Origin: Nemophila menziesii
Lineage: Eukaryota > Streptophyta > Magnoliopsida > Boraginales > Hydrophyllaceae
Assembly: GCA_029959085.1 (NCBI GenBank)
Contig: JARWIR010000043.1
Span: 4,216,001 to 4,280,000 of the forward strand
Length of the DNA stretch: 64,000 nucleotides
Reading direction: 5' to 3'
The notes under the pieces were generated by a model, which was given only the letters and a program-made list of their open reading frames with translations, had not been told where the DNA came from and ran no database searches. The position numbers were made by a program, and so were the translations under genes. This document shows, piece by piece, positions 12,038-24,233 of this stretch (its first letter is position 1; each line of letters begins with the position of its first letter).

Positions 12038-12523
12038 TCACCCCATCATGGAAGCATTATCTGGTGATTTTATGATTTGGTCCCACGTAGAGCTTCTAAG
12101 TACCTTCTCCTTCTGGTGGTAGTTAATTTCGGTTTCCTTCTCATTCTTGGAATCCTCAAACGATGCAATCGGAACAGGAGAGACCTTGTCACATATGAGT
12201 GTCCATGTGTTAGTTGTTGAGTGATCAAAGATTAGTGGAACAACAGGCCCAACTAACATAATCTCCAAGTCACTCACACCACTACGATCAACTAACCAAA
12301 CAAGGGTCTCAAAATCGCCTTCACCCACTAACTTTCACTTCTTGTGTTCACCGACCAAATAGAAAAAATGAATGCGCTTAAGGTTAATGTTTGTCCAAGT
12401 TTCAGCCACATACTTCACCATAACTGCCAATGAATCAAAGCACCGCAAGAGCTTGAGAGCTTTTCTGTCATGGTGAAGGAAAATACACATTGCATTTGAA
12501 CCCATGATAAAAACTGTACACAA
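12038..12523 (-). pseudogene. Possible Mutator transposase N-terminal (PB1-like) fragment
   Basis: Two adjacent frames read right to left: 12523-12335 and 12328-12038, the second continuing past an in-frame stop. The join carries 'FYLVGEHKK' and then 'GEGDFETLVWLVDRSGVSDLEIML'. This layout (aromatic strand, short linker, 'xDxD/E...L...V...xLEI') recalls the PB1-like domain at the start of plant MuDR-type transposases. No DDE catalytic part or zinc knuckle is seen nearby. The match is weak, and an unrelated gene fragment is the main alternative. Confidence 0.3.
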
Positions 12524-12708
12524 ATTAAAATGAGTTCAAACTAAGGTACAACCCAGTAAATCATCTTCATGCTCAAAAAACAAATCACTTGTAAAAATCT
12601 ATTACACTACCCGCGACAAAACTAAATGACAACCCATTAAAACGGAATCATGCTCAAATATGTATAACACACAAAAGTAATTCATAAATAATACATATAA
12701 CAAAACTA

Positions 12709-12924
12709 GTTAATACGTCTTTTGGAATAAATCACATTCAAACCTCTATAAAAACATACATGTAAACAAAAAAAACACATATGACTCAACCAATATCTAT
12801 ATCCTACAATCAGCCTGTTAATACGTCTTTTGGAATAAATCACATTCAAACCTCTATAAAAACATACATGTAAACAAAAAAAACACATATGACTCAACCA
12901 ATATCTATATCCTACAATCAGCCT
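12709..12924. repeat. Perfect 108-bp tandem duplication
   Basis: The unit 12709-12816 is repeated without visible change at 12817-12924, and a partial start follows at 12925. The near-zero divergence implies a very recent duplication. The 63-residue frame across it simply repeats itself and is not a gene. Confidence 0.92.
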
Positions 12925-14219
12925 GTTATCGTTTCATAACATGGCCCAACATATTGACCATCGTTACGTATCATTTGAAACACGTAGAACCCAGAAAGCT
13001 AAAACACTCATGAAGAGATTTATGCAAAAAAAATACTCCGCCAAACCATACAACGTAGTGTGGAAAATATTTGCGTATATACAAATCCTATTCATCTTCA
13101 ATGACATATAAAAAAATTGCTTGGCCTGAAGAGACTTGCTTGACAACATAATGATTCTAGGATGAGCAATGGGTTGTTGGTTGGAAAAAATGGATGTGAT
13201 TAGTATTGGTGTCTTTGAGAGTCGCTAATGATATGATACCGATGTCTTTAATTATTGCTATGGTAAGGTAGATACATGATTAGCATATTTATACCCTTAT
13301 ATGAAGCAACAAAATGTTAAAATAGGGATAAAAAGAATAGAATTAATTTGTTAACAAATTATTTGACCATTTTAAAGGTATAATATTTAGTTGGGCTTGT
13401 TAGGATAGTATATGTTGGGTTTAGATCTTTATTGGCTATTATCTAGAATAAAAATTAGTATTCTAAAATTTTCTATCTAGACGTTAAAAGGTTGTCGACC
13501 ATTTTAAGAATAACCTAGGCAAAGAGTAGGTCATTTTCTTAGATTTAGGTGATAGTTTAGGTCCAGTTAGATGATATGGGTCACTAAGGAATTTATACTA
13601 TAAATTAGACTTATTTATACTTAGATTGTCTAAGTTATTTAGGGTATTTCTTTTCTTCTCCAAAACCAAACATATATGAATATTAACGTCCAATCTTTCA
13701 TAAAATTAAGATTAACAAGACATTATTTTCAATCATGGACGAGATTGAAAGATAGATGAAGAAACATCCCAAAATGGCGTGTGCATCATATCTGAAGATA
13801 TCAAATGACATTGCAGATATCGCCGCTAAATGTGAGAAAATGGGTATAGGAAGTGTAGAATGAATAGATAATTTGGTCATTGATAGTTATAATTTTCTTT
13901 TAAGTGTTGCAAAAATAATGGTATAAGATAATCAGATTTGATAGGTATAGATTGACAAAAGTAAAAGAAGACATTATTTAATATAACAAAGTAAATACGA
14001 AAAGAACCAAAAAATGATAGAACGGGTTATAGATAATTAAATAGAAAAGATTAATAAAACATAAAATATATATACAAATTAAAAGTTGAGTTTAAATTAT
14101 TTGTTTTTTAACTAACTATTATTCTTATAATAATTTTTAGTTTATATTAAAAGAAATTTTATTTTATTTTTTCAAATAATCAGTAATATATAATTTTTAT
14201 AGTTTTTAAATATAGTCTT
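12925..14219. other. AT-rich intergenic DNA, nothing recognised
   Basis: Only short chance frames are present on either strand. There are no terminal repeats, tRNA-like boxes or protein signatures. Confidence 0.5.
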
Positions 14220-14440
14220 GAAACCAATTAGGTTTATGCACTTAAAAATGAGGTATATAGTTCGAATATACTCTCTAACAAGTGTAAAGTAAAAGGTATA
14301 AGGTTCAAACCCCTCCCTGTGCATATGTAACCTAGTTCTGATTTACCTGAGAATATATATGGGAAGATGTGTATATTCCTGTAGGATTAGTCGTGGTGTA
14401 CACAAGTTGGCCCGAATCACCCATGTAAATAAAAAATTAG
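14220..14440 (+). mobile_element. tRNA-derived SINE with Angio-domain-like 3' end
   Basis: A B-box-like GGTTCAAACCC occurs at 14302-14312. It is followed about 100 bp later by 'ttagtcgtggtgtaca' and 'ttggcccgaatcaccc', then an A-rich tail. The same layout recurs at 38055-38177 and 38258-38391. The 'GTCGTGGTG...TGGCCCG..CACCC' block is the 3' domain shared by many angiosperm SINEs. The 5' border is approximate and no target-site duplication was identified. Confidence 0.65.
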
Positions 14441-14839
14441 GCTTATGCCAAATTCCTATATATTTTAATGGAATTCATCAATCACATAATATTTTAGTAC
14501 ACTAAGTAAAAACAAAGAAAATTATAATCGTAGGGCAAATAAATATAAATATTGAAGATGATTAAAAGTATAGTGGTAAAGAATAATAAGAAGACAAAAG
14601 AGTATGGGAACAAATGGAGTGGTTGGAGGTGTCTGGATTCATGGAATTAGCTAAAGAAAGTCTCTTAGACAAAACAAAAGCCTTTACATTAATTTTTTTT
14701 TTTTTTTTTGGACGAAGCCTTTACATTAATCAAACAAACAAAAATAAATACTCATACAATATGAGATACTTTTCCATTAAAATTAATATTAATATTACTC
14801 CTACAAAGAGGGGCCTACTAAACTGTTTATTTTGGCCGC

Positions 14840-14950
14840 CCCCTTTGTCTTCTCTCTCGTCTCCGTCCATCTTCCTGCTCTCTCTCTATATTTCTTCTTT
14901 TTCCACATAACCCCATCCACCTTTCTCTCTCTGTGATTCTTGATCTTCTG
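14840..14950 (+). promoter_or_regulatory. CT-rich tract upstream of the GID1 gene
   Basis: Dense CT/TC runs ('ctctctcgtctccg', 'tctctctata') lie 175-285 bp before the ATG. Such Y-patches are common in plant core promoters and 5' leaders. It could lie in the leader if transcription starts further upstream than the TATA candidate at 14999. Confidence 0.4.
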
Positions 14951-14998
14951 CTACTATTACAGAAGTGTCTTTTCTTCTTCGTTCAGACAGACTAAAAC

Positions 14999-15008
14999 TA
15001 TAAAAAGG
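14999..15008 (+). promoter_or_regulatory. Candidate TATA box of the GID1 gene
   Basis: TATAAAAAGG is a strong plant TATA match 126 bp upstream of the ATG at 15125. It would predict a start near 15030 and a leader of about 95 bases. RNA ends are needed to choose between this and a start upstream of the CT-rich tract. Confidence 0.4.
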
Positions 15009-15124
15009 GTCTCAATAAAAGAGCTCTTGTTTCCATCTTTTCGATTATGTGTAGTCAAACTCTCATCATTTTCAAGATCACAACACTACAAAACCTTTAA
15101 TTTTCTCTTAACTTCCCCCCACCC

Positions 15125-16637
15125 ATGGCTGGAAGTAATGAAATTAACGCTAATGAATGCAAGGTATTCTCAATTTTAAGCTCATCATACTTGTTAATTA
15201 TCACATTATATCACGTTTTACCACATAGGTGTCTTTAATTTTCCATACTTTACTGCTTTTTACAAAAAATGAGTTTTTTTTACCCCAAAATTTTGTTTTG
15301 GGGTTAAAGTTTGAATCTTTTTCAATAATTCATAAATCTACCCGGTTGAAAGTTACTATCTTACTACAACTCCCTTAATTCATCCCCAAGATTTTTCTGT
15401 TTTTTACCTTTAATCTTAAGCTGGTGATTATTATATGCTTTCGTTATCCTTTTTGTATGTTTGACTTGTTTTGTACCGATTTAGCAGGCTCCTTCTAATG
15501 TTTTTTTTGGTTTGTCTCGTTTCACTTTTTAATTTCACTTTCTTTCTTTTTCTGGTAATTTTCACAATTTTCCTTTATAGATGTCTAGATTGATATTAAT
15601 AACACTATAAGCTTATGATTACTTATGGGGTCCCTCGTTTTTTGCAGAGAGTGGTTCCCCTTAACACATGGATCCTCATATCAAATTTCAAGCTCGCTTA
15701 TAACATGCTTCGTCGTCCTGATGGTACATTTAACCGTGACTTAGCTGAATTTCTTGACCGGAAAGTTGCTGCCAATACTATTCCAGTGGATGGTGTTTAC
15801 TCTTTTGACGTGGTTGATCGTGCCACTAACCTACTTAATCGAGTTTACTTACCTGCCCCTGAGAATGAATCTCAATGGGGAAAATTGGAACTTGATAAGC
15901 CATTAAGTACAACTGAAATTGTTCCTGTTATTATTTATTACCATGGAGGAAGCTTTGCTCATTCTTCATCTAATAGTGCTATTTACGATATCTTTTGCCG
16001 TCGACTTGTTAGTATCTGTAAGGCGGTTGTTGTATCTGTAAATTACCGTAGAGCCCCTGAACATCGGTACCCAAGTGCATACGATGATGGTTGGAACGCT
16101 CTCAAGTGGGCCCATTCAAGATCTTGGCTTAAAAGTGGTAAAGATTCCAAGGCTTATGTATACTTAGCCGGTGATAGCTCAGGTGGTAATATCGCTCATC
16201 ATGTTGCAGTCAAGGCTGCGGAGTCTGATGTAGAAGTATTGGGGAATATTCTACTTCATCCAATGTTTGGGGGGCAAAAACGGAAAGAATCCGAAACAAA
16301 ATTAGATGGAAAGTATTTCGTAACGCTTCAGGATCGGGATTGGTATTGGAGAGCGTATTTACCCGAAGGTGAAGATCGAGACCATCCAGCATGTAATATA
16401 TTCGGGCCTCGGGCCGAAAGCCTTAAAGGATTATCCTTTCCGAAAAGCCTTATTATTGTGGCTGGTTTGGACCTTGTACAAGATTGGCAATTATCATATG
16501 CTGAAGGGCTTCAAGAATCAGGGCATGAAGTGAAAGTACTTTTCCTCAAACAAGCCACGATTGGTTTCTATTTTCTTCCAAATAATGACCATTTCCGAAG
16601 CCTAATGGAGGAGATTACCAATTTCATTCATCCTTAA
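15125..16637 (+). CDS. GID1: GID1 gibberellin receptor (two exons: 15125-15163, 15648-16637)
   Basis: Exon 1 encodes 13 residues (MAGSNEINANECK). It splices at AAG|GTATTC to exon 2 at TTTGCAG|AGAGTG, restoring frame and giving 342 residues, the normal size for GID1. An in-frame ATG at 15615 is intronic and not the start. The family binds bioactive gibberellin in nucleus and cytosol, then captures DELLA repressors for degradation by the SCF(SLY1/GID2) ligase. It descends from plant hormone-sensitive-lipase-like carboxylesterases. Visible landmarks: N-terminal lid with TWILISNF (20-27) and RRPDGTFNR (35-43); oxyanion-hole HGG (112-114); GDSSGG (188-193) with Ser190; Asp288 in GLDL. At the catalytic His position there is Ile318 (ATIGFY), the replacement that marks a receptor rather than an esterase. 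RDWYWR and the FY near 320 match known hormone-contact positions. The single intron after codon 13 is the family's usual place. No break is seen. I cannot tell which GID1 subtype it is. Confidence 0.97.
15164..15647 (+). other. GID1: Intron 1 of the GID1 gene (484 bp, GT-AG)
   Basis: Donor AAG|GTATTC and acceptor TTTTTTGCAG|AG, with the T-rich 3' part expected of a plant intron. It lies between codons (phase 0), exactly at the point conserved in GID1 genes. Confidence 0.93.
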
Positions 16638-17045
16638 CTTGTCTGTCTATAAATAACTTAAAACCTAACAAGAAGCTAGACGTTTCACTTGGGTTCTTCT
16701 TTTTCCCCCTCTTAGTAGCGTTTATGTTTATGTGTAGTTTATTTTATAAATGTGTACAAGCCTCTCCCTTCTATTGTTGTCTGACTTGCCAATTATGGCA
16801 ATAATAGGTCAAGTCTTGGTGATTTACGGTAATGAAAAATCATCATCGTCTCGTCTGTCTTGTTAATGTAATAGGTACTCTACATGTAAGGTAGTAACTA
16901 TGGGTATTTCATAGTCGTTATGTCATGAATTTCTTGTATCAAGCTAGTCTTGGATCATGAATCGGCGTATTCATGGTATTGTGAATTTTGTATGTTATAC
17001 ATAATGTTCTAAAGATATATAATAATATTATGTTTCTTTATTTAT
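16638..17045 (+). other. Probable 3' untranslated region and downstream flank of GID1
   Basis: U-rich sequence follows the TAA. Several AATAAT/AATGAA-like and TGTAA-type signals occur between 16800 and 17030 ('aataataggtc', 'gttaatgtaatag', 'atataataatatt'). Plant poly(A) signals are degenerate, so no single site is chosen. Confidence 0.4.
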
Positions 17046-18849
17046 CTACTCTCCTTTTGCTTCTTGTTATTTAGTTCTGTTATATTATTTGGTAGTATAC
17101 CTTGCTTACTTGCCCTTTCCATATGCATCCATGTGATAGGAAAGTTCACAACTCTACATCTTTTGCAAAAGACAACACTTTCCTAGAGACTTACTTAGGT
17201 GCTATGGTAGTGTGCCAAATAATAATTTTACATAAGAATAGTTATACACCCTCACAGGATGTATCTTTTACTTTTGGTTGGTTGGGGGGTGTTTTTTACT
17301 CTTTTTGGGCTGTTTTTTATCTTTAATTGAGTCACACTTCATCATCTCTCGGTTCATAATTAGGTTGGCTTTATGATTTATTTGTTTTCTTGTTAATAGG
17401 GAGCTCTTATTTTCGTTGTTGCTCAGATATTTTTAGTGACTTTTTTAGTTTAGGGTATTTGATTCTGCTGAGTCGGGAGTTTTGATGGTTGGTTCGGTTC
17501 TTTTGACGCGGCGTATTGCTAATCCACTTGCTTTAATTTTTTTCTTTTTTACGGAAAATATAATGGTACTCCAATACTCCATTAATTTCCAAAATTAAAC
17601 ATTTCTTAGACCGACAAAAAAAGTTGTTGCCACCTTTTCTTTTGAAAGAAAGGACTAGTTACAAACTTGTGTTAATGAATAAATGATACACACACGACTA
17701 TATCGTAATATACAACGTGGTGGACCATGAAAATCCCCGTTCCATAAAGCCAAATTAAACAAAACCCCGTCCACACAAACGGGCATCACCAATTTATGTA
17801 AAGAAAAAAAAAAGAAAAAGAAAAGAAACAACATTAGGCATGTGTCTATATCATCATCATAGATCCATCTCTCATCCATCTTCTTTTGACGTTGATTTGA
17901 TCAAAGTCTTGTCAGATTTCCTTCCTCTTCCTCATCTACATGTGTTGTTTTTAGTATGGAATAATTAGCATATTTAACAAGGACGTGGGTTTTTGTTTTC
18001 ATTGGAGCAGGAAGATCGTTTATTATTTCTTAAGATTTTTACAAGTATTCTAGGGTACCCCTTTATTTCTTTTCTCTATACTATCATTTTTTTTACTTAA
18101 AAAAATAACTTTTAAAAACTTTTAGAAAGGAACATCGATCTAATCAACTACAATAATATAATTAAATCAATAAAAAATAATTTCTGAAAAATTAGACGAT
18201 AGACGAAAATTACCTGAAATATAATTTTAGTTTGAGATAATTCAGGCAGTTACTTGGATGATAATTTAAATTTTAATGTGATAAGTAGTTTATATATTTT
18301 AGAAATCAGTGATTTGATTTAAACAAAAGTAATGTTTTGATAATTAAAAAAAAAACTGGATTTTAAGCTAAGTGTGAATTTACCTATCGAAAGTGAGATC
18401 ACAATTATTATATGCGTATCGTCTGACAAATTATGTAATGGATAAAGTAAAATCATTTACTTAGACAGATTTAAATGTATTCAGTGCATTCGAAAATAAA
18501 TAAAATTTATATGGTCAATTAAACCTTATTTAGTTAACATTTAAATGATAATTTTGATCGACCAAAATGAATTTAACATATTTAATAACGATTAATACAA
18601 AATTCAATTACCTGGATAAAAGTATCAAAAATCATTTATTTAGAAATATCTTAGATATTTGTGCATTGAAACTCGGTATGTAAGTTCTCATAACGACAAA
18701 CCAAAACGTATATTTTTGTCAGAAATGAGGAATATATATAATATATAAGTGTAGTGTTATGCAAAAAGAATTGGTTGATGTCGAATCTATTGATAATCTT
18801 ATTTAAAGAATTCATTAAAACAAAAGGGAGATAAGAGACCAATTCTCAA
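17046..18849. other. Intergenic AT-rich DNA, nothing recognised
   Basis: Short open frames only. There are no terminal repeats and no protein family signature on either strand. Confidence 0.5.
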
Positions 18850-20257
18850 GTAGGGCATTTCTCCTAATACATCTCGTAAGGCGAAGATGGAGGTAAGACT
18901 TTTAATTAAAGATGTCCGTAATCTTCACCATGAGTGGTCCATTAGTCTATATAGTTTTAGACGGCGTGTTAAGGCCTTCGACAATTTCAAGGCAGATCGT
19001 AAAAATAGAAACATCCCCAATTGGGTGATTAATAACCGATAAGACAATAGTATTCCTAACCAACCAGTGGTAGGAATTGTAACTTAGACATCTAATTTAA
19101 GATTTCCAACCTTCATCAATCAAATGGCCAGACAACCTCGGAAGAAAGAAGTCTGACTATGTTTAGGAGGTACATCAGCCCAGTCATGGCCATTACTTGC
19201 ACACCACATACCTCGATAACGTATAATCATTTTCCTACTTTATACCGCCCTCGGTCACGCTGATCTCAAATGGTAAGGAAATCTCATCCTGCCTAACCAA
19301 CTAGTCGGGTATGAAATGTATATCACAAAATATATAATATCTAAAATATACAAACACATCAAAATGTCTACATGCTGCATGACTAAGAAAATATCACTAG
19401 AGGCCCTACGAGACCCATATCAAACCCTAGAATGAGCTAAAGGTGTAGTCGAAGTACTCTGCAAGTAACAATATGCATATAAATACATGCATCTAACTCA
19501 CTACTCCCTCTGTCCAACTTTATTTGTCCAACTTACTAAAAGAAGGTGTCCAATTTATTTGTCCTTTTACTATATCAAGACACTAATCCCCAAATTTTTC
19601 AATATAACCCCTAATTAAGGAAAATTCTTCCATCAAATATTGGATGATCCTACACCAATTGTATTCATACACATACCCCATGTTTTAAACTTATAAAAGT
19701 AACTAACTTATTAATCTAATGACACGTGTTTCGTTATAATAATCAACATCTGAGATGTAAATATTGGACCATCCAATATTGGATGTAAGTCTTACCCAAA
19801 TAATTAGTTAAAATGAATGGTGCAATAAATGATCTTATACTTATCGAATAAGGGCAATATAGTAAATAGTGGATTTATTTAATGTTTTTTCAATCCTTGT
19901 GCAACCAAAAGTAGAACAAATAAAATTGGACAGGGGGGGAGTATCAGGTATCTTACTTTTACCAAGTCTCATTATTATATACACATTATTCAAATCTTTC
20001 ATCCTTTGTTTATTCTTATATCATCAAGGGCCTCTTTAACATGTTCATAATACTTACTTGAGTACAGAGTGTCATCGGAAGAACACGTCTCTCTTGACCT
20101 TCAACCGTGGTTTTGTAAGTACGAAGACCTAATTACCCATATGACCATTCTTGACTGTTCTAGAACGTCAACTCGATCCATTCGCTCACTCCAACTTCAT
20201 ACATCTAAGACCGAAGACACAAATAACTTTATCTGGTATAAAATTATTCTATTAGGT
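18850..20257 (+). repeat. Worn 5' LTR (tentative) of a Tat/Ogre-type gypsy element
   Basis: The region directly precedes a gypsy primer-binding site (20258) and contains phrases typical of such LTRs ('gtggtccattagtct', 'aaggccttcgac'). It is interrupted by a Stowaway element at 19504-19941. The TG start and any target-site duplication could not be fixed, so the left border is a guess. Confidence 0.4.
19504..19941. mobile_element. Stowaway-type MITE with TA duplication
   Basis: It begins CTCCCTCTGTCCAACTTTATTTGTCC. Its right end, reverse-complemented, begins CTCCCCCCCTGTCCAATTTTATTTG. Flanking TA dinucleotides are at 19502-19503 and 19942-19943. The CTCCCTCYGTCC end and TA target identify the Tc1/mariner-related Stowaway group. 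It is 438 bp with no coding capacity, nested in the worn LTR at 18850-20257. Confidence 0.85.
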
Positions 20258-20277
20258 TGGCGTTGTCTATGGGAATC
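20258..20277 (+). promoter_or_regulatory. Primer-binding site relic of the Tat/Ogre-type element
   Basis: 'ttggcgttgtctatgggaat' differs by two or three bases from the TTGGCGCCGTCTGTGGGAAT type seen after the 5' LTR of many Tat/Ogre and related gypsy elements. Confidence 0.55.
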
Positions 20278-20409
20278 ATATAGAGTTTTACCCAAACTCA
20301 TTGAGACGTACCAGGATGGGGAAATCATAAAAAGTCATTTAGGCAGAAAAACAACAACTAGAGGGTCAACTAGTAGAGGAACATTATGATGTCGTTGCGA
20401 TATATCATG

Positions 20410-21235
20410 CTCGTTGATATCTCATCAGAAGGTTCTGCCAACCAACCTTAACAATACCCACTCTAAGGTATGGTTGTTCCCTCAATAAATATCCTTAGTA
20501 ATCTCAACCACCATAGAAAACATCGTTGCTAAACTTATTTGGGTCGACACTAGAAGTGTAATTGACATCCTATTTGGAAACACATATGAGTACCTGACCC
20601 TAGATCCCTTTGAGTGTGTCCTTATCATTGGGTCCTCTACGGAGCCACGTGGCAACAATGTAGTTGTATCCAATTGCCATGATCATAGGTTTTGGATGAA
20701 CGAATTTAAATGGAACTCAAGGATAAAGAGAATACAACATTCATAACCAAGCAAGGATTGTTTTGATACCAAATTTTGCCTTTCAGGCTAAAGAACACCA
20801 AATCCACATCTTAGTGGATGGCCAATCACACGTTCCATAATAAAAAAGGAAGAACATGTAAGTATTTGTAAAATATATGCTCATCAAAATCAAAATGGTT
20901 GTCGGTCATGTTGAGGACTTGATTGAGGCCTTCTATGCCACAAGAAGTGTTAGCATCCTACTCAATCAAGGGAAGTGCGTCTTCAGAGTAAACTCAAGAA
21001 AATTCCATAGTTTTATGGTCAAACATTAGGGGATAAAATCTAACCCTGGTAAGTTTTAGCAAAACTTGATACAAATTCTTGCATCCACAAGGAAGTTCAG
21101 TCTCTCGTAGGTTGAGTATCATCTCTAGTCGTTTTATGTCCAAGTCTGTAGAGAAGTGTGCCCCATTGTTCACAATCCTAAAAAACACCAAGAATTTCAC
21201 ATGGATGCCCCCTTGGTACTTTCAAAATTATGAAA

Positions 21236-21334
<99 letters not shown>

Positions 21335-22390
21335 CGACCCTAGCTAAGTCAAATGTTGGTGATATCCCCAGCCTCTGCTTAGCAGCACCCCAGGAAACTA
21401 TAGTTAGTGTGCTGGTTTGAGAAGTCAAAGGAAAGAAACCACCAATCTATTGCATTAGTTAGAGATTATAAGGTGATATAGTAGGATATTCATTTCTAAA
21501 AAGGCCTTAGTGCATCTCTCACGAAAGCTCATGCCATGCTTTGAAGCACATATCATCCTGAGTACTTGCCAACTTTTCCCTACTACAAATATTGATTCAA
21601 ACCAACATGCTTGACAGAGAACCAAAATGGATTGTTGATCTAGGAGAATAAAAATAAAATCGAAAGGATATAACAAAATAAAGGCACAAGACCTCGTTGA
21701 TCTCATCATAGAAAGTACATGGCTTGAAGAAATAGAAGTGGGTAAAAAAGCTAAAGAAAATCCAAACTAGTCGATCGAGGTTGATGGAGCTTCCGGAGAT
21801 AAGTGGAGTGGATCTGGCCTAGTATTTATTAGCATTGTAGGACACGAGCATCAATTTGCGACATGTTTCAATTTTAAGCTCCCAGCAACAAATCTGAGTA
21901 CACAACCCTGATTGCATGTGAATAAGTCACCCTCGACTATGAGGCAATAAACCTAATCATGGTAGTGTATCACAGTTAACAATATTTGGGCAATATTTTA
22001 ACATTTTTCTATAACAAATGAACTCAGTAAGAAAAATGCATATGTTGATACCTCAAAAAGTTATTGTCACCAACCAAACTTGTAAGGGGTTCGATCTTCA
22101 ACAACTCGACATTCCTAGTGGTTAAATAGAAGAGAAAATAAATATCAATTTCAATGTAGACAAAGTAGGGTGGCTATCATTCATCATAAGATATTTGTTC
22201 AAGGGACTCCTAACTTCATATCCTCAACAAGCCCAAATACTTTTAAGTATAAATTGGGCCTTACACCATCTAAGAAGAAAGTGTCTACCAACGATCTTAC
22301 ATAGGGCCATTGTTGAGATGTGTTTGAGTAGACAAAGGAACAAATATACTTTGTGTGGTGCATGATGGGGTGTGAGATACTCATATTAGA
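20410..22390 (+). pseudogene. Decayed Ty3/gypsy pol (protease, RT, RNase H) of Tat/Ogre type
   Basis: Three broken frames together show pol. A retropepsin-like stretch lies at about 20480-20660, its active-site triplet damaged (VDTRS where VDSGS is usual). Reverse transcriptase lies at about 20700-21230. Its pieces include 'FITKQGLF', 'LPFRLKN', 'HVEDLIEAF' (in another frame) and 'RLSI-SSRFMSKSVEKCAP', the last typical of this group. RNase H and following sequence run from about 21340 to 22340. A (TA)n microsatellite sits inside the coding part at 21239-21331. Gag is essentially gone, because the primer-binding site is only about 220 bp before the protease. Many stops and frameshifts show that it is long dead. 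Confidence 0.75.
21239..21331. repeat. (TA)n microsatellite, about 46 units
   Basis: An uninterrupted TA run of 93 bases inside the gypsy RT relic. It is self-complementary and likely to be length-variable. The Tyr-Ile repeat frames over it are not genes. Confidence 0.98.
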
Positions 22391-22394
22391 TGTC

Positions 22395-22617
22395 GAAATA
22401 TATATATCCTGCTGACACATGGGTCAAAATTTATGAAAAAAATTGTATCGACGCAAAGGGTAGACTTTATGAATACTCTGTATCGACACATGGGTCTGAC
22501 TTTATAAATAATCCACGTCGACGCAAAGGTCAAACTTTATTAATACTTCGCGCTTATACATGGGTCAGATTTCATGAATAATATATGCCAACATAAAGGT
22601 CGGACTTTATGAATACT
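22395..22617. repeat. 35/70-bp tandem array, left part
   Basis: Two alternating 35-bp monomers, one with 'cgacacatggg' and one with 'cgacgcaaagg', each followed by an 'actttatgaat'-like phrase. Starts at 22449, 22484, 22519 and 22554 show the 35-bp step, giving 70-bp dimers. The array continues after the solo LTR at 24234. Confidence 0.85.
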
Positions 22618-24233
22618 TGATGTCTCTTTTTTTTTTTTTGATGGATTAATCCATTCATGAGACATTGTTGGGGAGTTTATTGAGCCTAAGTGAGGATTTT
22701 ATTGCTATTATTTTCTATATTGTAATTTTGCCTCTTGTTTTGGCCACATAGCTATTTATAGATCTTTTGTACCTTAATTGTGTGTTAAATGCGTACCTTT
22801 TATGTACATGATTGATACAAGGTGACAAGATGAAGAGAATAAGTTAAAAAGTCAAGATAAACCCCAATCCAAGGCGGAACATAAGCCTAGAGTCATTTGG
22901 GAAGTTGGAGCATTTGCCAAAAAAATCTTAATGTTTTATTGTTTCAGTCACCATAAAATATTGATAAAAGCTTTGGACCTAGTTCCTTTTGAGTAAGCAG
23001 GATATTGAAGTCAGTGTCGCGTGTAAAGTAACAGAAGTCAATTCGGAGTTAAGATGAAGAATTTATGCAATTTTCTTCTACCGCGGCTCGAACTAGTCCA
23101 CTTATAGCTTAAAACGGTTGGGCCTTTCTAAACCTAATTAAGTGAACCAAAGGAGTCCCAAACGTTTTTTAGCTTATATATAAGTCATTTAGAAACCCAC
23201 AAAACATACACAATTAATTATCCATCAACATAGAACACATTTTACAAGGGGAGCAAGAGTAGAGGAGCTAGAGAGGACAAACGAAAGATTTGTCCATAAA
23301 CCCAACGATTCTTCCCCAAATGTTCATCATTTCATCTCTTCCTAAAGAGTAACTATCATTTATTAATGTATTTTATTATGATTTTTGTCTTTAGTTTTTA
23401 TTTATTTTATTCCTTTTAGTATGAACTAATCATCATTACTTGAGGTTGCTTATGTAAGAGCTTATGCGTAGCTAGTTAATTGAATTTTTGTATTTGGGAC
23501 AAAGTGTTTAATTGAGAATGGTTTGATTATTATTTCATTCACAATGCATTTATTTTAATACTACATGTGTTCTGGACAAATAGTGGGTAGCATTTGTAAT
23601 TGAGCTTTCACCCAGGAGGGGGTTTGATTGCGGACATAGCGTATAGGCGTCTAGTGTGCGGTAGTGAACCGGAAGATCTTTCCCAACTAGGTAGTCATTA
23701 GGGTTAGAACCTAAATCATATAAAATCATTTCTTATGTCACCCTAGAGGGGACTCTAATGCTAGAGGACTTCCTTCTAAGCTACTGATAGGAGTTAGAAA
23801 GATTGTTGAATCCGGACTAATGAGAAATTCACCAATTCACCCTTATTAATAAAACCATTAACTTATAGGCATAGCTAATTACTAGCAATTCCTCAAGCAA
23901 CCTTCTCATCTATTATTTCATCTTTTATTTTATTTATTTTACTTAATTGTTTACTTTAATCATTAGCTTTAATCTTGTCTTATTTTATTGTTTAGTTGTT
24001 AATAATTGAAAACCAAATAAACATTTTATTATTTAATTCTTTACCATATATTTATTCCTATAGCAAAATTTACACATTTACACTATTAGAAGCATAACCA
24101 TCTACATTGATAATCCCTGTGGAGAACGATCTAACTCACACTTATCAAACTATAACTTGTCAACTATCCGTATGCTTGCGAAAAGTCACAATTTCCAGTG
24201 TTGATCTATTCTTTTGCACCTGAGGGGCAAACA
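22618..24233 (+). mobile_element. Solo LTR of a gypsy element (TSD ATACT)
   Basis: 1616 bp, starting TGATGTCTC and ending GGGGCAAACA, flanked by ATACT at 22613-22617 and 24234-24238. Internal landmarks match the LTR at 42836-44401: 'ttgtgtgttaa', the 'caggagggggt'-type motif near 23610, and 'ccctgtggagaacgat' near 24115. No internal region remains, so the element was lost by recombination between its two LTRs (inference). It lies inside a tandem array. Confidence 0.92.

Noticed and set aside
12706..12897. 63-residue repeated protein
   Set aside because: It is only the 108-bp duplication translated.
15615..15647. In-frame ATG just before the second GID1 exon
   Set aside because: It lies in the intron. 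The conserved first exon at 15125-15163 and the GT-AG sites give the standard GID1 N-terminus.
16210..16392. Minus-strand frame within GID1
   Set aside because: Antisense shadow of a conserved coding exon.
21079..21428. Tyr-Ile repeat proteins on both strands
   Set aside because: Translation of the (TA)n tract within a gypsy relic.
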